From Sycobia sp. Sy_11 (lineage: Eukaryota > Arthropoda > Insecta > Hymenoptera > Epichrysomallidae): 64,000 nucleotides of DNA. Within the stretch, counting starts at the first letter, position 1. The number at the start of each line of letters is the position of its first letter. A program made the position numbers and the translations under genes. Shown here one piece after another: positions 33,996-46,000 of the stretch. The notes under the pieces are model-generated. The model did no database searches, was not told the origin of the DNA, and worked only from the letters and a program-made list of their open reading frames with translations. The stretch spans positions 2,596,001-2,660,000 of the forward strand of contig JACCIC010000038.1 of NCBI GenBank assembly GCA_018907035.1, read 5' to 3'.

Positions 33996-36820
33996 GCGTG
34001 CGCGTGTGGTTGGAAGCACGTGCGCGCGTCATGATTCGCGAGCTCACCCGGCCACCCTGGGTTTGTTAGATTGGTAGGAGTCTGCAGCAATTTGTCCTCT
34101 CGTTATTGCTTTTGGCCGATGACTAACTCTCCTACGGATGGTTTTGATATTTTTTTTATCAACTATATACACTTTTATGGCTGCATCTGCGCCTCGGTCC
34201 ATCCAATATTATTGAAAGATACTAATTAATCTTTATGTATTTCTTGACATTCTAGTATTGAAGTCCCTTTTATTTCTCATAAGCTATTGTAAAAACATGT
34301 TTTCTTTAACATAAATCATTTAAATAATGCCAAGTGTCCATTACAGAATTATATGCAACTTAAGCATATATTAATTATCTAAAATTAAGAGACGGTTTTC
34401 TTTTTTATCAATATCGAAAGTTTTTTAGAAGTTGCAGACCATTAAAAAACTATTCTAAAAAGAAATTTTTAACAAATACTTTATAACTCAATAACTCCAT
34501 ATCGCAAAAATCTCTCAAGGAGAAATACACAGGTTTGTTTCCTGAATTAGACTATAATTCACGCAGTCTTCAAATATACCTAAACATAACATTTTTGCAG
34601 TCATTCCTTCTTATTCCCCCTTAGACCAAAGAAATTTAGAATTAGAATTGTTGGACAAACACATATTCCAATATATAATTTATATTTTCTTAAATGTAAA
34701 TATTACCTCGTATAGGTTTTTGTGCCATTAAACCAAGTAAATTTTTAATTTAAATATATAATTATATTATTGAATTATTATTTGAAACGTTCACAATTTA
34801 AAATTGGACTAAAATTCAAATATCTCATAGGTGATTTTCGCTTCATCCCTTCAAAATTATTTTAATTAACTAAGAAAGCTGTTATTGATTATGAATTTTC
34901 TACAACTCAGTGATTGACATTTCGATAACGATACTTGTTAATTTTTAAAATATGATGTATATTGTTACTATCGCCACTCTGGCCAAAGACAAGAAGAAAA
35001 AATAATAAGAAAAGCGAATTAGTTTTGTATTAATATATCAATATTTCAATATTGTTTTCAAAATATGTATCATTCAAAATATAAATCATGTGTAAATTAT
35101 TCATTTTATTAATACATTTATTCCTATATAAGTTAAGTAAAAGATTTTCCATTTTGGCCCTAGTATTCATAGAGTAAAACGTATTCTGCTTGTACGAGTA
35201 ATTACAGCGATAGGCTTTTACAGTTGAAAATTGAGAATCGTTCTGATACCGTAACTTCAAAAATTTCGAGCTTTAGACCGTAATTATCGAGTAGTCGTTT
35301 TCATACAGCACAAGCCGGATAGTCCCTTGGCGCGAGAGTTATCCGAATCCAAGATGACGCTACGATCACACGGGGCTATATAGACAACAAGGGGATTAAG
35401 CTACTTTATACACTTGATGAGCCTTTGACGATTCCGTTTGAAGCTCGACGAACTTATACAGCCTATCGACCGCTCTTTGCTACGTCCTTTAACCTCTCCT
35501 ATAGCTTGGCCTCTATCTCCGTTCCGCGCTAAATTTCACCCTTCTCCTCTCTCTCTCCCTCTCTTCCTTTATCTCTTTCCGGTTTCACTCGGCATTTCTC
35601 GGGTGCCCAGCATGGCGGGATTACGCGAGCCTCTTGGGTCTCTCTGTAGACGTCCCGCAACCGCAAGCCGAACCCGGCCATTATTAGCGCCAAATATGCC
35701 AGTAGTCCCGCGCATGATCCTTTTTCCAGCGCACCCGACGTGAATAATTATATGTGGGAGTTCTCCAGCGTATACCACCAGCTTTAAGCGCGTATCCGAT
35801 ACTGTGAAATAAAAAACCCTGCCGTTAACGGAAAAATTGATCGGAGAATTTTTATGCAGTTCTAAAGTAAATTCCAGCATTGGTGGTTCCAAGTTTATTA
35901 ATGATCTCGTAAAACTCCAACGTAATGGATTTTCACATTACCACTGAATGATATTTTATAGTTCGACAGCCGAAAATCCGTTCTGAAGTTGTGATTTTTA
36001 ATTTGAAGAAACATAAAACTCAGTTTTTCATGATTACCTGCTGAAACTTACAACACCTTAAGAAATGCTGAATTTTAAAAATTTCCAAAGTAATTTTCAA
36101 ATATTCAAGCATGTCTCGTTTAGCGCAGTATTTCAATTTTTTGTATTGAATATACAATTATAGCATTTCATTAATCGCACTATCAATATGACATACTACT
36201 GTGATATATTTCTATCAATGATTTATTATATTAATGGATTAGTAAAATATAAAGAGGTATTATGCGGTACATTTATGACATCCCTATACTGTACTGTCAC
36301 ATTAAATTTTGATGATAGGTTTTATATTAATCAATATTTATAAATAAAAACTTGCATATAGAAAAGTTGTTTATATGTAGGTGAAATTTAAACTTTTTTG
36401 GCTTGACCAACCTCTTCACGTTCTTTAATAAAGAAAAAAAATATCTCAAAACATTTATTTACAAATATTTAAAAAGAAGAATAAATTATTTAAAGATAAA
36501 AAAGACACTAATACTTACAAAATACATATATGTTCCCGATCAATAGTTATTTCACTACCTTGGATTGCTCTAAAAATTTATTATTTCAAAAAATTTAATA
36601 TTTCTACTGTTCCACCCATCGATAATAAATTGAATAATATAATAAGATGAAGCAAAGGAAGAAACGAAAAAGTTCATTATATTGAAATAGTATGCAAAAC
36701 CTCACGTAACAAATGTGATGTAGAATATGTAGAATAGAAAACGTATATTAAAAGAAAGTGGCCGTGAACAAAAGAAAAATTCTAATATTTAATCTGTTAA
36801 TGATTAGCATAAAAATATTT
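33995..36820. other. AT-rich non-coding DNA with one GC-richer patch
   Basis: A moderately G+C-rich patch at 35280-35760 includes a C/T-rich tract. The open frames there show no domain. The rest is AT-rich with nothing recognisable. Confidence 0.4.
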
Positions 36821-37146
36821 ATTAATAAATATTTTTATTGGCCTTACAGTTTTTATACAATAATATGTTATACTAGTATAATGGCAGTTAGGCTGATCTT
36901 GTTTATAATCAGCCCTGTAGAATCTGAAATGGAAATTACTACTAAAAAGAAAATCATAAAAAATTATTTTATTTATATTATTTTATTTTTATTTTTAAAA
37001 TTTTAATTTAATTCAATTTTTATTTTATTTTTTTCGTATAGTAATTTCTATTTCAGATTCTACGTGCGTGATATAAACAAGGACAGTCTGACTGTCATTA
37101 CTTGGTTTAATATATTATTGTAACACCGATAAAAATATTTATTAAT
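36821..37146. mobile_element. MITE with ~110-bp inverted ends, copy B
   Basis: The left arm (36821-36930) begins ATTAATAAATATTTTTATTG and the right arm (37050-37146) ends in its inverse. Shared inner blocks are GGCAGTTAGGCTGATCTTG on the left against the inverse of CAAGGACAGTCTGACTGTCA on the right, and AATCTGAAAT at both inner edges. A T-rich core of about 120 bp separates the arms. Copy A at 17988-18609 has the same architecture. At 326 bp this is probably close to the ancestral MITE. Confidence 0.8.
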
Positions 37147-37960
37147 CTGGTCCACACAGTCGACATTAGTATAATTTATAATAAAAATATTCGTGCACTT
37201 TTAATTGGCATGATATATCTTAAATTTTCAAAGTAATTTTTGTTTTCATAAGAGGACATTATCTATAATGTTTAATATTCAACGACATATAAAAAATATA
37301 GTCAAGAAGAAAGAAAGAAGACCCTATAATGATTAGCAAATTATTATTTTGTATTTATAATTTAATATTGGTATCTATATTTACTTCGTTCGAATTATAT
37401 AATTATAATTATAAGACAGTGATCAAGTCTTTTTTTAATGTCTGTTTCGTTTGACTAAGAATGCTTCAATTCTCGGTAAATATGATTAAAATTTTTCAAA
37501 ATTTTTAAATCTGTACCACTGTCTTTATTTCAACTTTTATATCTAGATGCAAAATTTTAATTGTTTTATTTTTGTAAAAGCATCAGAAAGTTGACGAAAC
37601 ATCGATTGATTAAAATAACGAGTTTCTAAGCACCGAATTGACCCAATCAGATTGAAAAATTTCATGATCATGTTTTTATTGTTACATTATGCATAAAGAC
37701 AAGATTGAAGCATAATTTTACTAGAAATGACAACATCTACATAAATTTAAGAAAACACTTTACTGCTCAATAATAAATCATCCCAGAATCAGAATTGTTT
37801 TTAAAGCATATGTAAGTATCAATAGATATATTCATCGTACAGGCAAGCTAAGATTTTAAGTTGTAACGTCAGCTTTACATGCATCTTTAGTGAATTACAT
37901 AATAGATACAAATAAAGATTATACTATATATACTTGAACGGATCTTATGTTGCGCAATTT
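37147..37960. other. AT-rich non-coding DNA
   Basis: Nothing recognisable. Confidence 0.4.
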
Positions 37961-38276
37961 CATTGATGTCCATCGGCAGCGAGTTTTCCGAACTTTTTTC
38001 GGATTTATAGATGCAAGGCCAGGTCTGCGCAAAACTCCAGACAAAAGGATTTTCATCGGGCTCTTTAGTTGGTTTCTTGACTGCAGTGTAATCGTTTAAC
38101 TTCTCTTCTGCCCGCGCCTCGTGCAGGAAACTGATAATTAGTTATAACAAAGCGAAGCGTGTTTGATGTTGAAGCGATGGGAGGGGTCGACCAGGCAAGG
38201 AGAGGGTGAGGGTGCTGCCGGTGCGATTGATCGGTTAATTTAAAGGGTTGCTGAGAAAGAGTAGGAGAGGAGGATT

Positions 38277-38314
<38 letters not shown>

Positions 38315-38640
38315 GGGGATCGCTCCTGACGGTGGCAGTGGCGGCGGCCGAGTGATGTCCCGCTGGAGGGGTTTAGGTGCTGAAAGGCGGTGTGCCGAGA
38401 GATGGATATAATACTTGCTTCTCTGTTTCCACACCGCCACGTTACCGCGGTTGTGTTTCGAACCGAAACACCGAGCAACCGAGAGGCTGTATTTTCGACG
38501 CGTTTCTGTTATGCTGTTGCTATTACCTTTCGTTCGTTTCGACACTCCGACAGCTCTTTCATCTGGGGATGATTACGGATTTTTCGATGCATTTTCTCTT
38601 TCTACGGAAAGTACAGCTGTACGCTGAATCAGTAGCCAGT
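37961..38640. other. GC-richer island with a (GA)n run
   Basis: Contains a GA microsatellite (38280-38310) and a GGTGGCAGTGGCGGCGGCCG triplet-rich block (38331-38350). Overlapping frames on both strands show no domains. Confidence 0.4.
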
Positions 38641-38877
38641 GCTTAAAATTACTTGAAAATTACTTAATGATAATAATTTCAGAACAATTAAAGCTGCCGT
38701 AGATATTTAAAGCTATCCCAATAGGTATATAATATTCTTTCTCTCATATTCTACTGTATATAAAATTGATTCCTCGAAAGCCGCCTATAGTTATGAACGG
38801 TTTTATTACTTAGTCTCGAATTAAACTCCTAATATCGATATAATTGTAGATAAAAATTATTAATAATAATCATAATT

Positions 38878-39300
38878 TTTTTTCGCCAGACGATGGCGCA
38901 CAGCAGGCCCCTAGTCGGCCGTGCACGAGCTGACAGTTCCAGTCGCACCCGTGCCTTTCAGGGCCTGTAGAATTCATCCACTCCGTACTTGCTTGGTTTC
39001 GCTCCGTGTCTCGCTCACACTGCTCGAACTACTCTACAGAATTTCCGAGCTGCGTGGCACCCGAATCTTTATATGCGAGGTGTGTGTAAACGATTTATAG
39101 AGCCCCCTCGCCAGATATGACGCTTACAGTCTTACTCAATGACGGCTGTACTAGCATTGCCAGTATTCCCCCAGTTTTCAGTCTGTCACACTCGTCTACT
39201 CCGTGCTAGCCGTCTCGTCACCGAGCCGAAACCAGCACACGCGAGCGTGGCAATGGTTACCCCTTCCTTTGCCAGGTGTTATGTTGTCTGATGTGTCAGT
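38878..39300 (-). mobile_element. Possible poly(A)-tailed retro-fragment
   Basis: On the minus strand a G+C-rich, CpG-containing segment ends in CGCCATCGTCTGGCG (a 5-bp stem) followed by nine A and an ATTATGATTATTATT tail. This resembles the tail of the adjoining R1-like element (A run plus ATT repeats). It has no recognisable coding sequence and could be a SINE or a 3' end. Confidence 0.3.
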
Positions 39301-39351
39301 GTAATAATAATAATAATAATAATAATAATTTTTTTTGCGGAGAAAAATCCT

Positions 39352-39681
39352 TTATGGATCCCGGGGACCGGTCCCCGGGTATGTAGGACTCACCTGTGAG
39401 GCCATACCCACTAAAAGATAGCAGCTGACGTAATTTACGTTGTTGCCCCTCACCCAGACGAAGCCGCGGCCAGATCCGTGGCGCTCCACCCGAAAGCGGT
39501 GCGGGTTAAAAATCCAAATCGCCGCAGTACCGAGGTCGTCGCGATACCAGACTCCCGCATCTCCATCTCGATATTGTTCGCTGACGATGACGATGTCAGC
39601 GTCCTTCTCAAGACAGATCTGCGGAAAGAGGTCGCTAGCCGTCCGACTCCTATTCAGCTTTGCCTGCAGGACTTTAACCAT
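39352..39681 (-). pseudogene. ORF2 start (endonuclease N-terminus) fused to the element's 3' tail
   Basis: ATG 39681 gives MVKVLQAKLNRSRTASDL, then EKDADIVIVSEQYRD (the conserved Glu of the apurinic-type endonuclease lies in SEQ), DDLGTAAIWI and GFVWVRGNNVNYVSCY. After the last Tyr (~39420) the sequence no longer resembles endonuclease and runs to a stop at 39352. ORF2 starts 8 nt inside the end of ORF1 (ATGGTTAA). The junction marks an internal deletion of perhaps 2.5 kb, judged by R1-clade ORF2 length. Confidence 0.8.
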
Positions 39682-40540
39682 TTTGGCGAGACCTGGCAAG
39701 GACTTCGTGGAATACCGCACAAGCCCTAGACCCCGCAACGTGATTTAACGCTGCGGGCGTGGTCCCCGGACAGAGGAAACACTGTGGAGGCGCTCTACAG
39801 TCAGACGCCTTGTGCCCCTGCTGCCCGCACAGGAAGCAGGCGGTGCTCCTGTCTAAGCAATCGCAACCTGAACCGCGGTGTCCATAGCCGAGACATCTGT
39901 AACAGCGCTCGACCTGGACCCGCCGCCGTAAGCCGCAAAAGACCCCTACAATGGCCACCTTTCTGACTTCCAGTAGCCGCTGGCCAGACTCTTCAGAGAG
40001 GCTCACGAGGGCTAGTCATTTACCGACTTTATTCTCCCTCGTAAGTCTCACCTCGAGGGAGCCAGTATAGTCCCGCAAAATGCCAAGGAGGGCTGTCTTA
40101 ACTTCGTCGAGTGTCGCGCAGCCGTCCACGTCTCTGATCTCCAAGATAGTCTTGGGGATCAGAGCGCGAAGTACCGCAATTTGCCCGACGACCTCTTTGA
40201 GGGCATTCGTAAAGCCCTCCTTGCCCTCTGCCGAAGCCTTCTTAAACTCGATCAGGACATCGCCGTTTAATGTTCGGCGAATGTCCCTGATTGTGAGTCC
40301 ATGCTGCGAGGGGTCGACCTTATGGCGGATCCCTCCAAGAATCTCCGCGTAGGTCTTCCTTTCCGCGGGCTTGAGGAGCAGCACCTCAGGTCTTGCTTTT
40401 CTCCCTATTCCACCTTTTGGTTTGGTGGGGTTCTCTCCAGATTTGGTAGCCCCTTTGTATTGGTCTTCTTTGTTTCTTTTTATTTTTTTTGGCTGCTCTC
40501 TTTTCCTGCCTGGTGGGGGTTTAAGATGGCTGCTACAAAG
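39674..40540 (-). pseudogene. R1-clade ORF1 with CCHC zinc knuckles
   Basis: A single minus-strand frame is interrupted by one in-frame TGA at 40016. It reads a basic region (GRKREQPKKIKRNKEDQYK), then KTYAEILGGIRHKVDP, IRDIRRTLNGDVLIEFKKA and LEIRDVDGCATLDEVKTALL. After the stop come CYRCLGYGHRGSGC and CFLCGQQGHKASDC (two CX2CX4HX4C knuckles) and a third CFLC...H cluster, ending at 39674-39676. The native start is not visible, so the 5' side is truncated or lies in degraded sequence. With only one stop it is fairly young. Confidence 0.85.
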
Positions 40541-41731
40541 ATTCAGTGTTGCCAAGTTAGTGCAGTCGTGATCAAGAAATGCGCAAATTACGAGAAACTC
40601 AACCGTTAAGAACTTCTTCGCACTGTCTTGCAAGTTCGTATATGCCAGAAATATAATATAACATAATAAAGATAACACCGTCAGTATTTTACTAATTAAT
40701 ATTTTTTTATTTAAAATGGATCTAAAGACTTCTGTTGGATTTCAATATTGTATTAAATCAACCTGAATAAAATACTGCAAAACTATATCAATGCTTCTAA
40801 CGAAAAGAAAACTATTTCAAGCATCCCTAAGAAAAACTAGAACATGCCATATTTTCATCGAAATTTAATACACTTCGATATGTTGCGCAGAGGGTGATAA
40901 GAATTTTTAATTTCATCTTGAACACTGGATAATGAACTCTGCCTTCTTTATTTCGATGCTAATTGTGAATTGTACTATTTTGGATAATTAGAGATTATTT
41001 AACAGAGAATCACTTTATATTTAAAGAAAAGAAAATTATGATTTAATGTAACTTTTGCTATATATGATTAAAATTATACATAAATCAATTGTTAGAAATA
41101 TAATTTATTTTCTAATGAATTTCAAAGAGTAGTATTACACTCGGAGAACAGTATCGTTTTTTATACACAAGTCATGTAGATATTATATGCAGACGCTGTC
41201 GAGTAACGTCACCCTATTTCAATCTAATATAGGATTGTGAGTTCCACTGTGCTTATCCGTGTGCGCTTTATTACTGTTAATCATAACTAGACATCGACAA
41301 CTATTATTATTTATAAAAATAAGATTTTTGTTATTGAAAGTATTATGTGTATATAAATGAGTGTTTATGTACACTTGGTTCAGTACTTTCAAATTATTTT
41401 AAATAAACGCAAAAATTAAAATTTCAATATGTTATAAATTAAGTTTTGTTTAAGCAATTCTTTTCTTTATAAATTTGTAACATACATTTATGTAAATTAA
41501 TTTTTACATAATTTTATTTTTATGACAAACCATTTATTCATTGTTTACAATGAAGGAACATTTATAGGAATGAAAACTTTCTACTAATTAAATAATATAC
41601 AAAGTATATTTTTGATATTATTTCAGGCAAGGTTTAGCGGAAACATTTACAATAAAATAAAATAAAATCAATATGCATTTTTGGGTAATTGTAATTACTT
41701 TTTGCATTACGTGTGAATGTTCATCAGCCAG
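40541..41731. other. AT-rich non-coding DNA
   Basis: Nothing recognisable. Confidence 0.4.
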
Positions 41732-41995
41732 TTAGAAAACTCTGACTCGGTTCTCGCTTCTAATTTCATGTGAAATTTTTTTCATATCAAAGATAAGTTT
41801 GATTGCAGAATCGTATTCAGCAACCCCCAAAACCCCCAGGGAAATATTTTTGAGATTTAAAAAATCTTCTAAACGTTTTTTACGAAAAAGAAAAAAATTA
41901 CCATATGCATTGCAATACTGGGCCAAGATGACGCCGGGAGGCGTCTTCCAAAGGCTTGGACTTAGTTTAGTCTTTTCTACATTACCTAAACTCAC
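41732..41995 (-). CDS. Unrecognised 87-residue open frame in a G+C-richer patch
   Basis: I do not recognise this frame. It is open on the minus strand and reads SLWKTPPGVILAQYC, NAYGNFFLFRKKRLEDFLN and GVLGVAEYDSAIKLIF, with balanced composition unlike the AT-rich surroundings. It has no signal peptide, membrane segment or known motif. It could be an exon, a fragment of an unknown repeat, or chance. Confidence 0.2.
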   Translation of the reverse strand: MSLGNVEKTKLSPSLWKTPPGVILAQYCNAYGNFFLFRKKRLEDFLNLKNISLGVLGVAEYDSAIKLIFDMKKISHEIRSENRVRVF

Positions 41996-42737
41996 TTTTT
42001 TCTAGAAAAACGAAGTCTTTGAAATGTCTCAAATCCTAGTACTCTAAAAGCTAATATTATTTAAGCTGCGTATTAATTTTCACGAATTATTAGAAAAATC
42101 TTATAACATAATTACTGGAATTGACCCATATGACATTATGTAAAAAACATTATGATGAACATTTATAGAGTAATATATTGAAATATACTATTAAATCACT
42201 TTACATTTAATTTAAATTAAATATTTAAATTACTTAAAATAAACATTTAAATTACTTTCATTTATGAATTATAATTATAGTTTTAATAAGTTCCTCTCAG
42301 TTATTATTGATTTTATCCGTATTAGATATATATATATATATATATATATATAATAAACAATGTCTGATTTGTGGAATTGGCATTGTACAGAATGCCTTTT
42401 TGAAAAAATGAGACATTGTTTAAAATCTCAATGCTTTATAGTTTAATTTAACACATTATATGCAGTGTCTACATTATCATATTACCTGTTACAAAATAGT
42501 TTATTCATTAAGGTTGTATAAATGCAAAAATATGTTAATATATTTCATATTATACTTAAAATTTAATAAGATGTGTAATATTTTACTAAATATCAAAATA
42601 TTTGTTTTACGCTTTAATAATTTTGTTCGACTCAGGGATTTGACGAATAGATTTGCTACTTCGTTTGATGGACTTTCTTTCAGTATTTTAAACCAAAAAA
42701 GTTATAATTTGTTTTCTATAATATTATCATTCATTTA
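41996..42737. other. AT-rich DNA with a (TA)n run
   Basis: A TA microsatellite lies at about 42327-42352. Nothing else is recognised. Confidence 0.5.
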
Positions 42738-43043
42738 TAACTAACAAGAAGAGACCATGAGATATTGGTGACGGATTTGGTTCAAAGTGAGTAGGGTAAG
42801 TCTGGTTCTTACTAAAACGAGCTCATAAAGCTTTAGAATCTAAAACTCTCCCATCCTAAAGATATGGTACTTTCTTACGTATAATTATTATACTTTCTTT
42901 TAATTCAATTGGATTTGCAATATAGTGAAGATATGTTTTTAAAGAAAATCCTTACTTTTGATTTTAACTATTTTGGCCAGAGTTAAATTAGTAAATCTGG
43001 CAATATCCGTTTCCCGCATGCCGTGGTCTCTTCTTGTAAGTTA
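42738..43043. mobile_element. Small MITE-like element at the 3' end of the protease gene
   Basis: The left end TAACTAACAAGAAGAGACCA (from 42738) and the inverse of the right end TAACTTACAAGAAGAGACCA (back from 43043) match at 19 of 20 positions. ACGGAT recurs at the same offset further in, so the inverted repeats span about 40 bp imperfectly. The element is 306 bp with no coding capacity. Its right tip overlaps the stop codon of the serine protease (43041-43043). Confidence 0.65.
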
Positions 43044-46000
43044 AAATTCATAAAAGGCGTAATTTGTTGAATTAGTTTTCGTTAACATAGCAGCACGCAT
43101 TTTAGACGTCTTTTTGTCTTTTATCGCATTCATAATAAAATCTAAATAATGCGTAATTCTTGTATAAATTCCTGGTACATCCCTTTCATCGCACAGGAAA
43201 GAGCCAGCAGTTAGTATTCCAGCAAGCATATTTCCATTGAGGACAAGTGGGCTGCCACTATCTCCCTACGATTAACAAAATATATCAATCATATTGATCA
43301 TAAAAATCTAATCTATTATAATCTTGCTTACTACACAGACTCCTTGAGGATTCATAGCATTTCGTTGTATATTTCTGGCACACATATTAGTAGCGGGTAT
43401 ACTTTCTCCATAATATTTGTTACAAATGTAATTGCATTCTATAATCACTTCAGAAAATCGCAATTTACCATCAGATGATCCATTTTCTTCCAGCGCATTG
43501 GTTTTTGGATTTACTACGACATTCATCCAATTGTAACCATGTCCAGCAATAGTATAAACTTTTCGCATATGCGAAAAAAATTGAGCAGGTAATTCCAGTT
43601 TACTTAACATAGGGTTCGACGCTACATGCAATGACTGACTGAGCTGAAATATTTATTACCTTTAACAATGTGAAAAAATCTTTTTTGGAATGGTTAGTTT
43701 TATTAATTAAATATCCCAATTTCGCTTCTACATGATATTCAGGAAAAGGATGTATTGAAATATCTTCAGTTGCATATATGGTATATTTTTTACTGTATAA
43801 ATATCGTGAAGACATTATTCTTACTTTGTTTTAGTTACTTACAGCACTTAAACAATATATTAGAAGGCGAACTTAGTTCCCGACCTTTTTTAACGGAAAA
43901 AGGACGTTTATGATGGAAAATGTATACACGTTAGCTTAATCAAAATACTTTCCGTCATTTTTTACTACTTTTTCTCATTTTTCTGGCAATATGGCGATAC
44001 CGTGGCGAAAGAACGATGGCGGTTTCGAGGCGATTCAATCATCTACAAATTCTTGCACTTCTTGAACATGTCGGAAGTGCGTATCAACGAGGTCGTGCTG
44101 CATCGATCTGAATAGGTGGTAATCAGAAGACGCTATGTCTGGCGAGTACTACGAGTCTGGCTGGGCGCGGCAACACTTCCCATTCGAACTCCAACAGGGC
44201 GTTTTTGACTGCTTTCTTAACATGTGGCCGAGCGTTGTGATGCAAGAGAATGATTGCACCTGTTGCTCGCGATTGCTGATCTATGTTCCATCAATTTCTG
44301 TTGCAGCTCGTAGTACATCACACCCTGTTGGTCTCACCAAATGCACAGCAATACCTTTTGGCGATGTGGGTGATTGGCCTGGGTCCACACACGACCTTTT
44401 GCGCTTAGGATTTTCATAGTAGATCCACTTTTCATCATCAGTTACAATACGCCACAGAAAACTCTACTTTTTTGCCTGGCAAGCAAAGGCAGTGCGATGT
44501 TGTATCGATTCATAATGGCACTATAGGACGAGTCATGTGGCATTCATTTTCTTTCTTTATGAATCTTTCCTATCGCATGTAAACGTTTGTCAACTACTCT
44601 ATCATTGACTTCTTACTTATTAGCAAATTTTTTCTGCGTTTGAGCAGAGTTTTCGTCCAATAATGCTTGCAATTCACTATCTTCAAACTTTTTCGGATGT
44701 TCAGAACGTTCTTTGTCATTAACATTATATCTCCAGTTCTCAACCGATGAAACTACTTTTTACATGTTGTAAGCGATGGAGCTTGTTCGCCATAACATTC
44801 TTGAAGCAAGCGATAAGTTTCTGCTACACTTTTTTCAAATCAAAATAGTGCAAAAGGACATGTTGAAAAAAACTGATCAAAAGATTATAATGTTTACCAA
44901 ATGATGTCGCCTGTTAACTGAATTTTACTGGTAAATGCCAAAACTTAAAAAAAGTACTAAATCTGACACATCTAACTTTTCGTATTACTTATATTTCCAT
45001 CTAAACGTGAAGTTTGGAAACTATGTTTGCCTCCTAATTGTGAACCTTTTTTGTATTTACTAATTTTTTTTATTTACTGATTTTTTTTATTTACTAATCT
45101 TTTTTATTTACTAATCTTTTTTATTCACTAATTTTTTCTTATTTACTGATTTACTAATCTGAATTATTACCATCTAGTTTTTATCTCAATCCACTATGTA
45201 TAAGAGGAGTCTACAGCGACCAGAGAGCTCATTTTTTCCACTTATTTCTCGTTAAAACACATTAGATGTAATTAAGAAATGAATACTTTATCTTTCTTGT
45301 GTGTCAATGAATTTGCCTTTTAGTTATTTTTATGTCAAAATTATTTTTTACAAGTTTTCTTCAATATATGCAATTATTTCAATAGTTAATTCTATTTTCA
45401 AACTGTTCGTCATTTACACAATTCAAATTTTTTTATGTATATTATTTTGACCTGATATGTCTGGAAAAAATTAACTACAGATTTAAGAAAACAAGAATTC
45501 AAAAAAATCCCATATGACGCTAAAAACCAATAACTTATAATATATAACCTATAATTTATAACCTGCCTTATCAATATTTATATAAAATAAATATAAGGAA
45601 AGTCCATTGATATATGAAAAAGATAATTTTTTTGTTATATCTAATGTACTTTATCAAGGTAAAAGCAATTGGTTTTCCGGTACCATTAGAAATCCCTTAT
45701 AAGATTTGCCACTTTGCCACTTTTGCTTGAAAATAGCGAATATAGGATAATGTGATTAAGGGGTGTCGATATAAAATCTATATGCTGTTAAATTATAAGA
45801 ATCATTTCATTTGAGAAAGTAGATGTAAACAGATATTGATAATTTTATTTGTAAAAATAAAAACATCCCAATTCTGAAATTTCTATTTAATAAAATTGTT
45901 TATTTTAAAGTTGAAAAAAAGACTGTAAAATTATATTTTTATTTTAATTAAAATCCCTCAGTTTGATCTGTTTCATAAATAAAAATAAATGCAAACTTTA

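Larger units (their letters stand above)
39302..40540 (-). mobile_element. R1-clade non-LTR retrotransposon, internally deleted
   Basis: On the minus strand the order is ORF1 (Gag-like with zinc knuckles), the first ~85 residues of the ORF2 endonuclease, then directly a short 3' tail with a 20-bp palindrome, eight A and an (ATT)n tail (39302-39340). The reverse transcriptase and most of the endonuclease are missing. The 5' limit near 40540 is approximate. The element differs from the Waldo-like copy at 21225 in sequence and tail. Confidence 0.8.

Noticed and set aside
43644..43815. Frame reading into the protease region as an extra exon
   Set aside because: Using it would need a 16-nt intron. 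Joining exon 2 (ending DIAVAK) directly to 43643 is in phase and gives the expected protease sequence.
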